Notes under the pieces: model-generated
Told to the model about the DNA's origin: nothing
What the model saw: only the letters and a program-made list of their open reading frames with translations
Databases searched by the model: none
Source: UPXZ01 sp964498765
Lineage (GTDB): Bacteria > Bacteroidota > Bacteroidia > Bacteroidales > Paludibacteraceae
Direction of reading: 5' to 3'
DNA length: 16,708 nucleotides
Assembly (NCBI GenBank): GCA_964498765.1
Contig: CAZCIU010000057.1
Span: 1 to 16,708 of the forward strand
Translations under genes and position numbers: made by a program
Part shown: piece by piece, positions 1-7,290 of the stretch
How the letters are laid out: each line of letters opens with the position of its first letter
Numbering within the stretch: position 1 is the stretch's first letter

Positions 1-3
1 ACT

Positions 4-11
4 TATCTTTG
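4..11 (+). promoter_or_regulatory. Putative -7 promoter element of the pAgo gene
   Basis: The bases TATCTTTG match the Bacteroidota -7 consensus TAnnTTTG. They lie 41 nt before the ATG at 53, which would leave a leader of roughly 35 nt. The matching -33 element would fall outside the window and cannot be checked. If real, the pAgo has its own promoter here and is not simply read through from an upstream gene. Confidence 0.45.
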
Positions 12-52
12 TTAAATTAGATATGTTAAATCCCTAAATCAAAATTAAAATA

Positions 53-2254
53 ATGACACAAGGACCAAAAGAAAAATTATTTCTAAACACGCTTGCTTTT
101 GAATTTCCGAAAGAATCGGAAACATTTTATTTTTCATTAGAAGATAACCCGGACTATCCCCTGACCAAGCTTAATCATTCATTATTTCCTGAAAATATTA
201 AAGATATCTTTCCTGACATTACAAATTCCGATATTCTTTATACTTCATTCAAGCGTAAAATTGAAGGCTTTTTACCTCTCAAAATCAATTTTGCTACTGA
301 TAATTTTGCGCTTATAAAACGTCATTATAATCGCGAAATTAAGCGATATTTCAACAAGAAAAATATCCTTGTCGAGCCTACTTTTATCAAGGACAACCAA
401 GTTTGGTTAAGAACGGATAATAGAAAAAAGCAAAGCAAATTCGGAGAATATGACCGTTACAGTATCAAAGTAAACTTCAATAGTTTTTTAAATAAACCGG
501 AATTAGTGCTTTCCTTTGATCGCCCTGCAAAAATGCTAAAACAATCAGTTTCAAACTTTTTGGCAAACACACCGGAAGCAACTGCTGATCTATTCAACCG
601 TGTTGTTTATTATGAAACTTTTGATAATAAAGATGGTTCCAAATCTTCACGTATGCGTGTTACCAAATATGGATACTTAACAGAGCTTGAAGATATTGAC
701 TACAAAAATGTTTTTGCTGTGATTGGTAAAAAATTAGCAAGTTTTCTTGGTTTATATGATGATGATGATAATGAAGAACAATCTACTTTCCAAAGGAGTA
801 ATCGTTACACAAAATATTATAATAAGATTTCAAGATTTTATGAGAATTTTCTGGATAATAAAGAATTTCGTTCAATAGTGCCAATAGCAGAAAATGGTTT
901 CAGTTTCGTAAATCCAATGCAGATAGGAAAAACAAGACCTCAAAGCAAACAACTTATCTTTGGAAAAAATGATCAGGGAAATTACCACATTAATAAGGCT
1001 CCGAAATATGGAGTAAATTCTGGTCCACACCGTTCGCCCAACAACAACAATATACAGCTGTTTTTTATTTCAACCAAAACTCATGCGCCATATACTGTAA
1101 ACCTTTCTGATTATCTATTGAAGGATTACAAAAATTTTTTCAAAGGATTGGAGCATTACACAAATGTACCAGTTACCTGTGCCCCCGGCAATCTGAATAT
1201 CCAATTTGAAAACATTAGCAATCCTTTACCGGAGATAGAAAAAGCACTGCAAGAAAATCAGTTTAATCCCGAAACAAAATACATTGCAATCTATTTAACC
1301 CCGGTTGGCAGATTTGAACAAGATAAAGAGCAACGAAAAATTTATTATCGGGTAAAGGAGAAGCTTCTCAACCGAAATATTACTTCTCAATTTATAGAAA
1401 CGGATAAAATGCTAAAAGTACTTGCTGATGACCAAACACGTGATTTTAAAGGACGAGAAAAAAAGAATTTTGCCTATACACTGCAAAATATGGCTATTGC
1501 TATTAATGCCAAACTTGGAGGCATTCCTTGGCGAATAAATACTCCGGTTACAAAGGAATTAGTCATAGGTATTGGAGCTTTTAAGCACGTGGATACAAAT
1601 ACACAATACATCGGCTCTGCATTTTCATTTGACAATACAGGTGCTTTCAATTCATTCGAGTACTTCCATCACGACCAGATTACGGAGCTTGCAGGCTCCA
1701 TCGAAAACGCAATAATAAATTTCACAAAAGTAAACAACAAGCCCAATCACCTTATTATTCATTTTTACAAAGATATGAGTGAAGTGGAGGTTGAACAAAT
1801 TGAAAGCGTTTTTCGAAAATTAGATTTGCAAATACCGTTTTTTGTCGTTACAATTAATAAAACCCTATCAGAAGATTTTGTAGTTTTCGATGGAGAAAAC
1901 AGAGACTTACTACCGTACAGTGGAAGATACGTGAATTTAGGAAATCAGACATATTTACTTTGCAACAATACCAGGTACGAAGATGGGTATTTTAGCCCGA
2001 TGGATGGATTTCCTTTTCCAGTAAAACTCAAAATCCATTGTCCAAATGACGAGGTACTCGAAAAAGACAGTAGTATCACTACTAATCTGATTGACCAAGT
2101 CTATCAGTTCAGCCGGATTTATTGGAAGTCCGTAAAACAGCAAAATCTACCTGTTACAATCAAATACCCGGAAATGGTTGCAAAAATAGCCCCTCACTTT
2201 TCAGGCGGAGACATTCCAGGTAACATTGGCAAAGATAACCTTTGGTTCCTTTAA
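53..2254 (+). CDS. ago: Long prokaryotic Argonaute, predicted catalytically inactive
   Basis: This 733-residue protein ends in a MID-PIWI module typical of prokaryotic Argonautes. The MID pocket shows the Y-K-Q-K pattern for binding a guide 5' end (Y432, K435, Q446, K487), followed by the family signature LGGIPW at 488-493. The PIWI domain starts near 502 and runs to the C-terminal tail GKDNLWFL, where the buried C-terminus usually helps hold the guide. The slicer residues look lost. G508 sits where the first Asp is expected (GIG instead of GID), and the usual H-R-D-G segment reads H570-F-Y-K, putting Tyr at the third catalytic position. Residues 1-400 should contain the N, L1, PAZ-like and L2 regions but show no motif I can name; an acidic run lies at 236-239. 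The length fits long pAgos rather than the ~450-500 residue short ones. Inactive long-B pAgos are known to activate separate effectors (nuclease, SIR2 or membrane proteins) in abortive infection. No such partner is certain here, and one may lie upstream of position 1. The start at 53 has an A-rich leader and no Shine-Dalgarno. Confidence 0.9.
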   Translation: MTQGPKEKLFLNTLAFEFPKESETFYFSLEDNPDYPLTKLNHSLFPENIKDIFPDITNSDILYTSFKRKIEGFLPLKINFATDNFALIKRHYNREIKRYFNKKNILVEPTFIKDNQVWLRTDNRKKQSKFGEYDRYSIKVNFNSFLNKPELVLSFDRPAKMLKQSVSNFLANTPEATADLFNRVVYYETFDNKDGSKSSRMRVTKYGYLTELEDIDYKNVFAVIGKKLASFLGLYDDDDNEEQSTFQRSNRYTKYYNKISRFYENFLDNKEFRSIVPIAENGFSFVNPMQIGKTRPQSKQLIFGKNDQGNYHINKAPKYGVNSGPHRSPNNNNIQLFFISTKTHAPYTVNLSDYLLKDYKNFFKGLEHYTNVPVTCAPGNLNIQFENISNPLPEIEKALQENQFNPETKYIAIYLTPVGRFEQDKEQRKIYYRVKEKLLNRNITSQFIETDKMLKVLADDQTRDFKGREKKNFAYTLQNMAIAINAKLGGIPWRINTPVTKELVIGIGAFKHVDTNTQYIGSAFSFDNTGAFNSFEYFHHDQITELAGSIENAIINFTKVNNKPNHLIIHFYKDMSEVEVEQIESVFRKLDLQIPFFVVTINKTLSEDFVVFDGENRDLLPYSGRYVNLGNQTYLLCNNTRYEDGYFSPMDGFPFPVKLKIHCPNDEVLEKDSSITTNLIDQVYQFSRIYWKSVKQQNLPVTIKYPEMVAKIAPHFSGGDIPGNIGKDNLWFL

Positions 2255-2262
2255 TCAGAGCA

Positions 2263-2316
2263 GTCGGTTTCCAAGACAGCGGGTTTCCCAACCCGCTGAA
2301 AACCCGGCAAACCGAC
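2263..2316. other. GC-rich structured intergenic element
   Basis: The 140-bp gap after the pAgo gene contains nested inverted repeats. An outer 8-bp stem (GTCGGTTT at 2263-2270 with AAACCGAC at 2309-2316) encloses a perfect 9-bp stem (CAGCGGGTT at 2277-2285 with AACCCGCTG at 2290-2298) with the 4-nt loop TCCC. A small palindrome, CGTTTCAAACG, lies at 2316-2326, and GTGCGCAC at 2338-2345 is self-complementary. The element is far more GC-rich than its surroundings. No T-tract follows the stems, so it is not a standard intrinsic terminator. It could end pAgo transcription in another way, be a structured RNA, or be a remnant of a mobile element boundary. A weak promoter-like pair for the next gene (TTTG at 2331-2334, TAGGTCAG at 2353-2360) is too poor to call. 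Confidence 0.55.
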
Positions 2317-2394
2317 GTTTCAAACGGCGTTTTGCTTGTGCGCACTCACGTTTAGGTCAGTTAAATTAAATACAAACATTCAAAAAATAACACC

Positions 2395-3708
2395 ATGTTA
2401 GAAAAAATTATCAAATACCTCAACTATTTTAGGATGAAAGATGACCGTGAAGACTTTGATGTTATTCATTCTGAAATCGAAAAAGCGGTTATTTTCAAGG
2501 GAACAAACCTTTGGGTGCTTATCTGCGCCATATTAGTAGCATCAGTCGGACTAAATATGAATTCTACTGCTGTTATTATTGGTGCTATGCTTATCTCACC
2601 TTTAATGGGGCCAATCAATGGAATGGGTTACGGATTGGCTACCTATGATTTTAACCTGTTCAGAAAAGCCTTAAAAAATTACAGTTTTGCCTTATTAGTG
2701 AGCTTACTTACATCAGCGCTTTACTTCTTCATTTCACCTGTTAATACGGCTCATTCCGAACTCCTCGCACGAACAAGCCCTACCATCTACGACGTTTTTA
2801 TAGCACTCTTTGGTGGAGTGGCTGGGATGCTCGCTGTCAGCAGTAAGTTAAAAGGAAATGTCATTCCGGGTGTAGCCATTGCCACTGCTTTAATGCCACC
2901 TATCTGCACGGCAGGCTATGGACTTGCCACGCTTCAATTCAATTTCTTTTTTGGAGCACTATATCTTTTCGTTATAAATTCTGTATTTATTGCTGTTGCT
3001 TCAATGGTTGTTTCACAGGTAATAAAATTACCTATTCGTTCCACTGTGGACAAAGAAAGAAGTAGCAAACTCAATCGCTATGTTACGCTGATTTTAGCCA
3101 TTACTGCCATCCCAAGCATATATTTTGGATACAGATTAGTGCAAAACGAAAAATTTTCTGAAAACGCAAAAAAATTCATAAACAATGTTTCTGTTCAGAA
3201 AAATAGTTATTTATTGGAAAGCGATATTAATCCTGCTACAAAAACCATACGACTGATATACTCGGGATACGGTGTAAACGATACGGTAAAAAAAGAGATA
3301 AAAACTATCGCTCATAAACTGGATTTAGATACATCACGCCTCAATATTTTTAGTGGTTCTATCGAAAGAGAACTTTTTCCTGAGAAACAAAAAATGTTGA
3401 CTGAAACAGAAGAACTGAACCAAAAACTTTCCGCAACTACATTTGCATTGCAACAAAACCAAAACAAATTAGACAGCATCAAAAGCAATGACCACAAAGG
3501 GAAGATTATTTTAGATGAACTGAAAAAATTCTATCCACAAGTAAAATCCTGCTCCTACTTTATTACCTACATACACCCGGATACTGTCAAAAAGCCAATT
3601 GTAATCTATACAGCTGACAAATACATCGGACGAAACGATAAAAATAAAATCATTGATTGGACCAAGTCAAGACTTACCAACGAAAATACGATGGTTTATT
3701 TTGAATAA
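2395..3708 (+). CDS. DUF389 family membrane protein
   Basis: This 437-residue protein belongs to the DUF389 (TIGR00341-like) family of poorly understood integral membrane proteins. About seven hydrophobic helices can be seen at roughly 37-53, 58-75, 97-114, 132-150, 155-173, 183-208 and 228-247. The family core is present twice: a PLMGP...GYGLAT stretch around 69-83 and LMPP...GYGLAT around 166-179. Both are followed by an F-N-x-F segment, which suggests an internal duplication like that of many transporters. After the membrane region there is a soluble tail of ~185 residues, with a heptad-like, probably coiled-coil stretch at 330-365 and a small alpha/beta-looking end. The role and substrate of the family are not established. 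It lies 140 bp downstream of the pAgo on the same strand, but the structured element between them argues against a simple operon. It fits equally well as the first gene of the ion/osmotic block. Confidence 0.85.
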   Translation: MLEKIIKYLNYFRMKDDREDFDVIHSEIEKAVIFKGTNLWVLICAILVASVGLNMNSTAVIIGAMLISPLMGPINGMGYGLATYDFNLFRKALKNYSFALLVSLLTSALYFFISPVNTAHSELLARTSPTIYDVFIALFGGVAGMLAVSSKLKGNVIPGVAIATALMPPICTAGYGLATLQFNFFFGALYLFVINSVFIAVASMVVSQVIKLPIRSTVDKERSSKLNRYVTLILAITAIPSIYFGYRLVQNEKFSENAKKFINNVSVQKNSYLLESDINPATKTIRLIYSGYGVNDTVKKEIKTIAHKLDLDTSRLNIFSGSIERELFPEKQKMLTETEELNQKLSATTFALQQNQNKLDSIKSNDHKGKIILDELKKFYPQVKSCSYFITYIHPDTVKKPIVIYTADKYIGRNDKNKIIDWTKSRLTNENTMVYFE

Positions 3709-3732
3709 TCAACTAAAAAAAATAAAATCAAT

Positions 3733-3772
3733 AAATTGAAACAAATTGAAACAAACCGAAACAAGTTGAAAC
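3733..3772. repeat. Four tandem 10-bp A-rich repeats
   Basis: Four consecutive 10-mers are visible: AAATTGAAAC, AAATTGAAAC, AAACCGAAAC and AAGTTGAAAC. The unit length is close to one DNA turn, so the A-tracts are phased on one face of the helix. The array ends about 25 bp before the -33 element of the promoter of the gene at 3867. It could curve the DNA, act as an UP-like element or be a multi-site operator. It is too short and regular to be a CRISPR array. Confidence 0.7.
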
Positions 3773-3796
3773 AAAAAATAAAAAATATGTAGAAAA

Positions 3797-3827
3797 TTGT
3801 AGTTTTTAGCTAAAATTTGTAATTTTG
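3797..3827 (+). promoter_or_regulatory. Putative promoter of the baeRF/Balon-like gene
   Basis: TTG at 3797-3799, a 20-nt spacer and TAATTTTG at 3820-3827 match the Flavobacterium-type consensus TTG-N17-23-TAnnTTTG exactly. The start codon at 3867 is 39 nt downstream, giving a leader of about 33 nt. The phased 10-bp repeats lie immediately upstream. This separates the eRF1-like gene and lipoprotein transcriptionally from the DUF389 gene. Confidence 0.6.
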
Positions 3828-3866
3828 AATGAAAGCATTTTTATTAACATGTAAACTTATTTAGCT

Positions 3867-4943
3867 ATGACTATTCGACAAAAACTGCAAAAAATTGCTA
3901 CCGACAAAAACTCTCCTTGTGTAACTATCTCTTTCAATACACGAGCAACATTTGACAAATCAACTCACGATGACATCTTGCTCAAAAACCTATTGAAAGA
4001 AGCTAAAAGCAAAATTTTAGAAAATTACAGAGAAAAAGAATTAACCGATCTACTTCATAAAATCAATGATATTCCTTCCCGAATTGATATGCGTTTCAAT
4101 TCTGAAAGTTTGCATATCTTCATTTCTAATGAAACTGATGAATTCATTCGTTCGCCTTGGCCGGTCAGTGAAAACCATGTGATGGTTTCAGATCATTTTA
4201 ATCTCAAACCTTTGATAATCAGAATGAACCGAACTTCTGAATACCTGATACTACTACTTTCAAAAGGTGGAACTCATCTGTATCAGGCTACAAACCAAAT
4301 CGTGTCAGAAATTACGAATGAAGATTTCCCGAAACCGGAAACTCCTTTTGTTACTACGAGCAACGTAGAAGCAAGCAATGCAAAATTATTAGATGATTTA
4401 GCAAAAGAATACTTAAACCGAGTTGATAAGGCTGTTCAAAAAGTGGTAAGTGAAACCAACCTTGCCTGCGTGGTTATTGCTACCGAAAAAAATTACAGCG
4501 AATTAATTCAGGTCGCGGATAATGATAAATTGTACATTGGCTTTGATAATATCAACTACAACGATACATCCCATCAAACTATCGGTTTACAGGGATGGGA
4601 TATAATGAAAGATTATCAGAAAAAAAGCAGACTTCAAGCCGTTACTGAAATGGAAGAAGCTATCGGGCAAGCAAGAATGATGACTGATTTGCAAGAAATT
4701 TTACGAGCATCGGAAGTAGGCAGAGGCGAATTATTGCTTGTCAGGCAAGATTTCAATAGAGCAGTAGAAAAGAACATGCAAGGCGAATTGCCCTTTGCAG
4801 AAGATGACGGACTACTAATTGATAATTCGGATATTATCAGTGATATTGCTTGGAATATTTATTCAAACGGTGGAAGAATTTTCTTCTTGCAGGCAGATGA
4901 AATGGGTAATCTTGGAAGTATTGCCCTAAAAATAAGATATTAA
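3867..4943 (+). CDS. Bacterial eRF1-like (baeRF/Balon-type) ribosome hibernation factor candidate
   Basis: This 358-residue protein resembles the bacterial archaeo-eukaryotic release-factor-like (baeRF) families that also include Balon, a factor that enters the A site of idle ribosomes. Three regions can be traced: an N-terminal domain (~1-150), a central eRF1 domain-2-like part (~165-260) and a C-terminal eRF1 domain-3-like part (~270-358). The last has a strand GRGELLLVRQDF at 285-296 and the family-typical SNGGRIFFL at 333-341, with an 'LGSIALKIRY'-type end. There is no GGQ motif anywhere; the only nearby GG (134-135, followed by T) is in the N-terminal domain. Peptidyl-tRNA hydrolysis like that of a true release factor is therefore unlikely. 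Its own promoter lies just upstream, and a lipoprotein gene follows 21 bp later. The family assignment is by recall of sequence features. The hibernation role is inferred from Balon, and the protein could bind ribosomes for another purpose, such as rescue. Confidence 0.75.
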   Translation: MTIRQKLQKIATDKNSPCVTISFNTRATFDKSTHDDILLKNLLKEAKSKILENYREKELTDLLHKINDIPSRIDMRFNSESLHIFISNETDEFIRSPWPVSENHVMVSDHFNLKPLIIRMNRTSEYLILLLSKGGTHLYQATNQIVSEITNEDFPKPETPFVTTSNVEASNAKLLDDLAKEYLNRVDKAVQKVVSETNLACVVIATEKNYSELIQVADNDKLYIGFDNINYNDTSHQTIGLQGWDIMKDYQKKSRLQAVTEMEEAIGQARMMTDLQEILRASEVGRGELLLVRQDFNRAVEKNMQGELPFAEDDGLLIDNSDIISDIAWNIYSNGGRIFFLQADEMGNLGSIALKIRY

Positions 4944-4964
4944 CACACAAAAAATCATTAAAAC

Positions 4965-5357
4965 ATGAAACTAAAAAAACTAAAATTCGTTTTCCTCGCT
5001 ATATGGATTGTGTCACTAACATCTTGTTCTCACAGATTAGTGGGTACTTGGAATGTAGAACGTTATGAAACCATTACACCTGGCAGTGAAGCTATCAGAC
5101 TTTACAACATTGGGTCAATGACATTTAATAGTGATTTATCCGGTTCAAAGGACTTAAATTACAGTGTGATGGGAATTCAGCGAAATGATCAGGTTCCTTT
5201 TACGTGGATTTGGAGAGAAGGAGCTTTTGTTACTATCAGCAGTGAAGGTTCCGACTTTTCCAAAACGTGGATTATCATTGAAAACAAAAGGAAAAGTCAG
5301 ATTTGGAAAACAACAGATGGAGCTGATATTATCCAAACGATGGAGTTGAAAAAATAA
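4965..5357 (+). CDS. Small lipocalin-like lipoprotein
   Basis: This 130-residue protein has a clear lipoprotein signal peptide: a Lys-rich start, a hydrophobic stretch at 8-18 and the lipobox LTSC with Cys21 as the lipidated residue. The mature part starts with HRLVGTWNVERYE, which resembles the first strand of lipocalin-like Bacteroidota lipoproteins, followed by alternating hydrophobic strands consistent with a small beta-barrel. It should sit in the envelope, probably periplasm-facing, since no acidic surface-export signal follows the Cys. It lies 21 bp after the eRF1-like gene and is probably co-transcribed with it. A promoter for the next gene overlaps its last codons. No specific ligand can be inferred. 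Confidence 0.75.
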   Translation: MKLKKLKFVFLAIWIVSLTSCSHRLVGTWNVERYETITPGSEAIRLYNIGSMTFNSDLSGSKDLNYSVMGIQRNDQVPFTWIWREGAFVTISSEGSDFSKTWIIIENKRKSQIWKTTDGADIIQTMELKK

Positions 5358-5376
5358 TTTCATCAGACTACATTTG
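5346..5376 (+). promoter_or_regulatory. Putative promoter of the Kv channel gene
   Basis: TTG at 5346-5348 (within the last codons of the lipoprotein gene), a 20-nt spacer and TACATTTG at 5369-5376 match TTG-N17-23-TAnnTTTG exactly. The spacing is the same as for the promoter at 3797-3827. The channel's ATG at 5408 follows after 31 nt. It probably drives the channel and perhaps the ion-transport genes after it. Confidence 0.6.
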
Positions 5377-5407
5377 TTGAGAAAATACTGTCATGATATA
5401 ATATGTA

Positions 5408-6214
5408 ATGAGTAAATTTTTAGATAAAGAATATCTTTATAAAGTCGTATTTGAAAGCGACACCAAAGCCGGGAAAAAATTTGACGTAGTATTGCTATGG
5501 GCTATTTTGTTAAGTTGCCTTGTTGCTATACTGGATAGTGTTCAGTTTTTGCAACATCGATTTGGGAAAGAGTTTGTCGTGTTAGAGTGGATATTTACCA
5601 TCCTTTTTACGATTGAATATTTTACACGTATCTACATCAGCCCCAAACCGTTAAGATACATTTTCAGTTTTTGGGGTTTTATTGATTTACTCGCCATTAT
5701 TCCTACCTATTTAAGTTTATTCTATTTCGGCTATCATTACTTGGTAATAGTAAGGATTATACGGCTTTTGCGTGTTTTTCGGGTGCTTCGTCTTGTTCGC
5801 TTCAATCGGGAAGCAATGGGACTGCTAAGAGCACTCAAAAGCAGTGCCTATAAAGTAGGCATTTTTTTCTCTACCGTATTTACTATTGTAGTCCTTCTTG
5901 GTACAGTGATGTATGTGGTTGAAGGTGGAGAAAATGGTTTTTCAAGCATTCCGCAAAGCATCTACTGGGCTATTATTACAGTTACCACCGTTGGCTATGG
6001 CGATGTAGTTCCCGTAACTGTTGTTGGTAAATTTATTTCTTCATTTGCTATGATTATTGGCTATTCAATTATCGCTGTTCCTACCGGGATTATTACAGTG
6101 GAAATGGCGCGATCAAGCAAAACACAAGTTAAATGCCCGAAATGTAATTATGCGAATGACGAAAAATCAAACTATTGTAGTTCATGCGGGGAGAAAATAA
6201 GAGAGAAACCCTAA
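5408..6214 (+). CDS. Voltage-gated K+ channel with C-terminal zinc ribbon
   Basis: This 268-residue six-helix ion channel (Ion_trans family) would form a tetrameric K+ channel in the inner membrane. S1-S3 lie around 27-43, 56-75 and 84-106. The S4 voltage sensor carries six arginines at exact three-residue spacing (R116, R119, R122, R125, R128, R131). S5 is at about 150-172, and the pore holds the K+ selectivity filter TVGYGD at 194-199, followed by S6 at about 206-230. After S6 comes an unusual short cytoplasmic tail with two CxxC pairs (C243/C246 and C257/C260), a zinc-ribbon-like knuckle that could bind Zn2+ and link gating to metal or redox state. It has its own putative promoter. Neighbouring CaCA and TrkH genes suggest a role in K+ or membrane potential control during ionic stress. 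Confidence 0.93.
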   Translation: MSKFLDKEYLYKVVFESDTKAGKKFDVVLLWAILLSCLVAILDSVQFLQHRFGKEFVVLEWIFTILFTIEYFTRIYISPKPLRYIFSFWGFIDLLAIIPTYLSLFYFGYHYLVIVRIIRLLRVFRVLRLVRFNREAMGLLRALKSSAYKVGIFFSTVFTIVVLLGTVMYVVEGGENGFSSIPQSIYWAIITVTTVGYGDVVPVTVVGKFISSFAMIIGYSIIAVPTGIITVEMARSSKTQVKCPKCNYANDEKSNYCSSCGEKIREKP

Positions 6215-6262
6215 ACTTAAATTCAAAATTCAATCAACTCAATTAAATTTCAAGTCCAAACT

Positions 6263-7192
6263 ATGTGGATAGATATAATTATTTTCGTTATTGCACTTGC
6301 AGTGCTTATTATAAGTTCCAATTTTTTTACAGACGCCGCATCAACCATTGGTGGCTTTTTCAACTTACCTTCATTCGTAGTGGGTATTTTTATTGTAGGT
6401 ATTGGCACTTCATTACCTGAATTAGTGTCAGGCATTTTGTCTGTCGTAGATAATAATTCCGAAATTCTTTCAGGTAACGTCATTGGTGCAAACATATCAA
6501 ATTTACTGCTCGTAACCGGATTTGCAGTGCTAATTAACAGACAAAGGATTGACCTTGGTAAAACCTACATTTTTACCGATTTGAATTTTCTTATCGGTAG
6601 TTTTTTCTATTTTGCATTGATTGCGTTCGATGGCACAATCGAACTTTTAGAAGCTTTGATAGGAATTGTTATTTTTCTTATTTACAGCTACCATTTGGTC
6701 AAAGATAATAAGACACTTAACGGTAATGAAACAGAAGAAAAGCTGAGTAAATTTCCGGTTAAATCTTTTGTTATACTCATTGCAAGTGCGGTAGGGATAT
6801 ATTTTGGAGCTGATTTTACCATTAGTTCGCTTGCCGGAATAGCCCGCGGACTTCAAGTGCCAAGTTCAATCATTGCATTAACTTTGCTTTCTTTGGGAAC
6901 TACATTGCCGGAACTGACCGTAAATATTTCGGCTATCCGCAAGGGGCGGGCCACAATGGCAATCGGAAATGTACTCGGCTCGTGTATTTCAAACACCTTG
7001 CTTATCCCATCTATCGCTTCATTTTTCGGAGTTATACAAGTCCCACAAAATCTGATTTCATTTTCACTTCCGGTTATGCTTGGAGCAGGTGTAATGTTTT
7101 ATATGCTTACACAGGATAAAAAAATATCAGTAACCGAAGGTTATTTATTTTTCTGTTTGTATGCTTTGTTCTTAATCAAAATTATTTTATAA
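6263..7192 (+). CDS. Calcium/sodium antiporter (CaCA family, YrbG-like)
   Basis: This 309-residue protein has the two inverted alpha-repeats that define cation/Ca2+ exchangers. Alpha-1 contains GTSLPE (48-53) followed by GN at 71-72. Alpha-2 contains GTTLPE (212-217) followed by GN at 235-236. The two glutamates E53 and E217 are the expected ion ligands. About ten hydrophobic helices are visible, with a short charged loop at ~147-165 between the halves, and the length is normal for bacterial YrbG-type members. It probably exchanges Ca2+ for Na+ or H+ across the inner membrane. It follows the K+ channel by 48 bp on the same strand and may share its transcript. The exact ion specificity (Ca2+, or Na+/K+) cannot be read from sequence. 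Confidence 0.92.
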   Translation: MWIDIIIFVIALAVLIISSNFFTDAASTIGGFFNLPSFVVGIFIVGIGTSLPELVSGILSVVDNNSEILSGNVIGANISNLLLVTGFAVLINRQRIDLGKTYIFTDLNFLIGSFFYFALIAFDGTIELLEALIGIVIFLIYSYHLVKDNKTLNGNETEEKLSKFPVKSFVILIASAVGIYFGADFTISSLAGIARGLQVPSSIIALTLLSLGTTLPELTVNISAIRKGRATMAIGNVLGSCISNTLLIPSIASFFGVIQVPQNLISFSLPVMLGAGVMFYMLTQDKKISVTEGYLFFCLYALFLIKIIL

Positions 7193-7290
7193 TGATAAGC
7201 TTTTCCATTTATTAATTGATATTGCTTGAATGCTTTTGATAATTAATTAACAAATTCGTTGTAAGCTTAACAAACTCAATAATACAAAAA

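Noticed and set aside
2277..2298. Strong hairpin as an intrinsic terminator of the pAgo gene
   Set aside because: The stem is good but is followed by GAAAACCC rather than a T-tract, and it sits inside a larger fold. I kept it as a structured element of unknown role.
2263..2360. Integron attC-like site (structured element followed by GTTTAGG)
   Set aside because: The core triplets do not match the GTTRRRY / RYYYAAC pattern, and no integrase is seen in the window.
3733..3772. Short repeats as a CRISPR array
   Set aside because: The units are 10 bp, directly adjacent with no spacers, and no cas genes are present.
4266..4275. A GG-containing motif (AAAGGTGGAACT, SKGGT) as the release-factor GGQ
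   Set aside because: The residue after GG is Thr, not Gln, and it falls in the N-terminal domain rather than at the tip of domain 2. It is not a GGQ motif.
7259..7273. Near-palindrome TTGTAAGCTTAACAA as an operator
   Set aside because: The perfect part is only 8 bp (TAAGCTTA) in very AT-rich DNA, which can occur by chance, and there is no matching regulator gene nearby.
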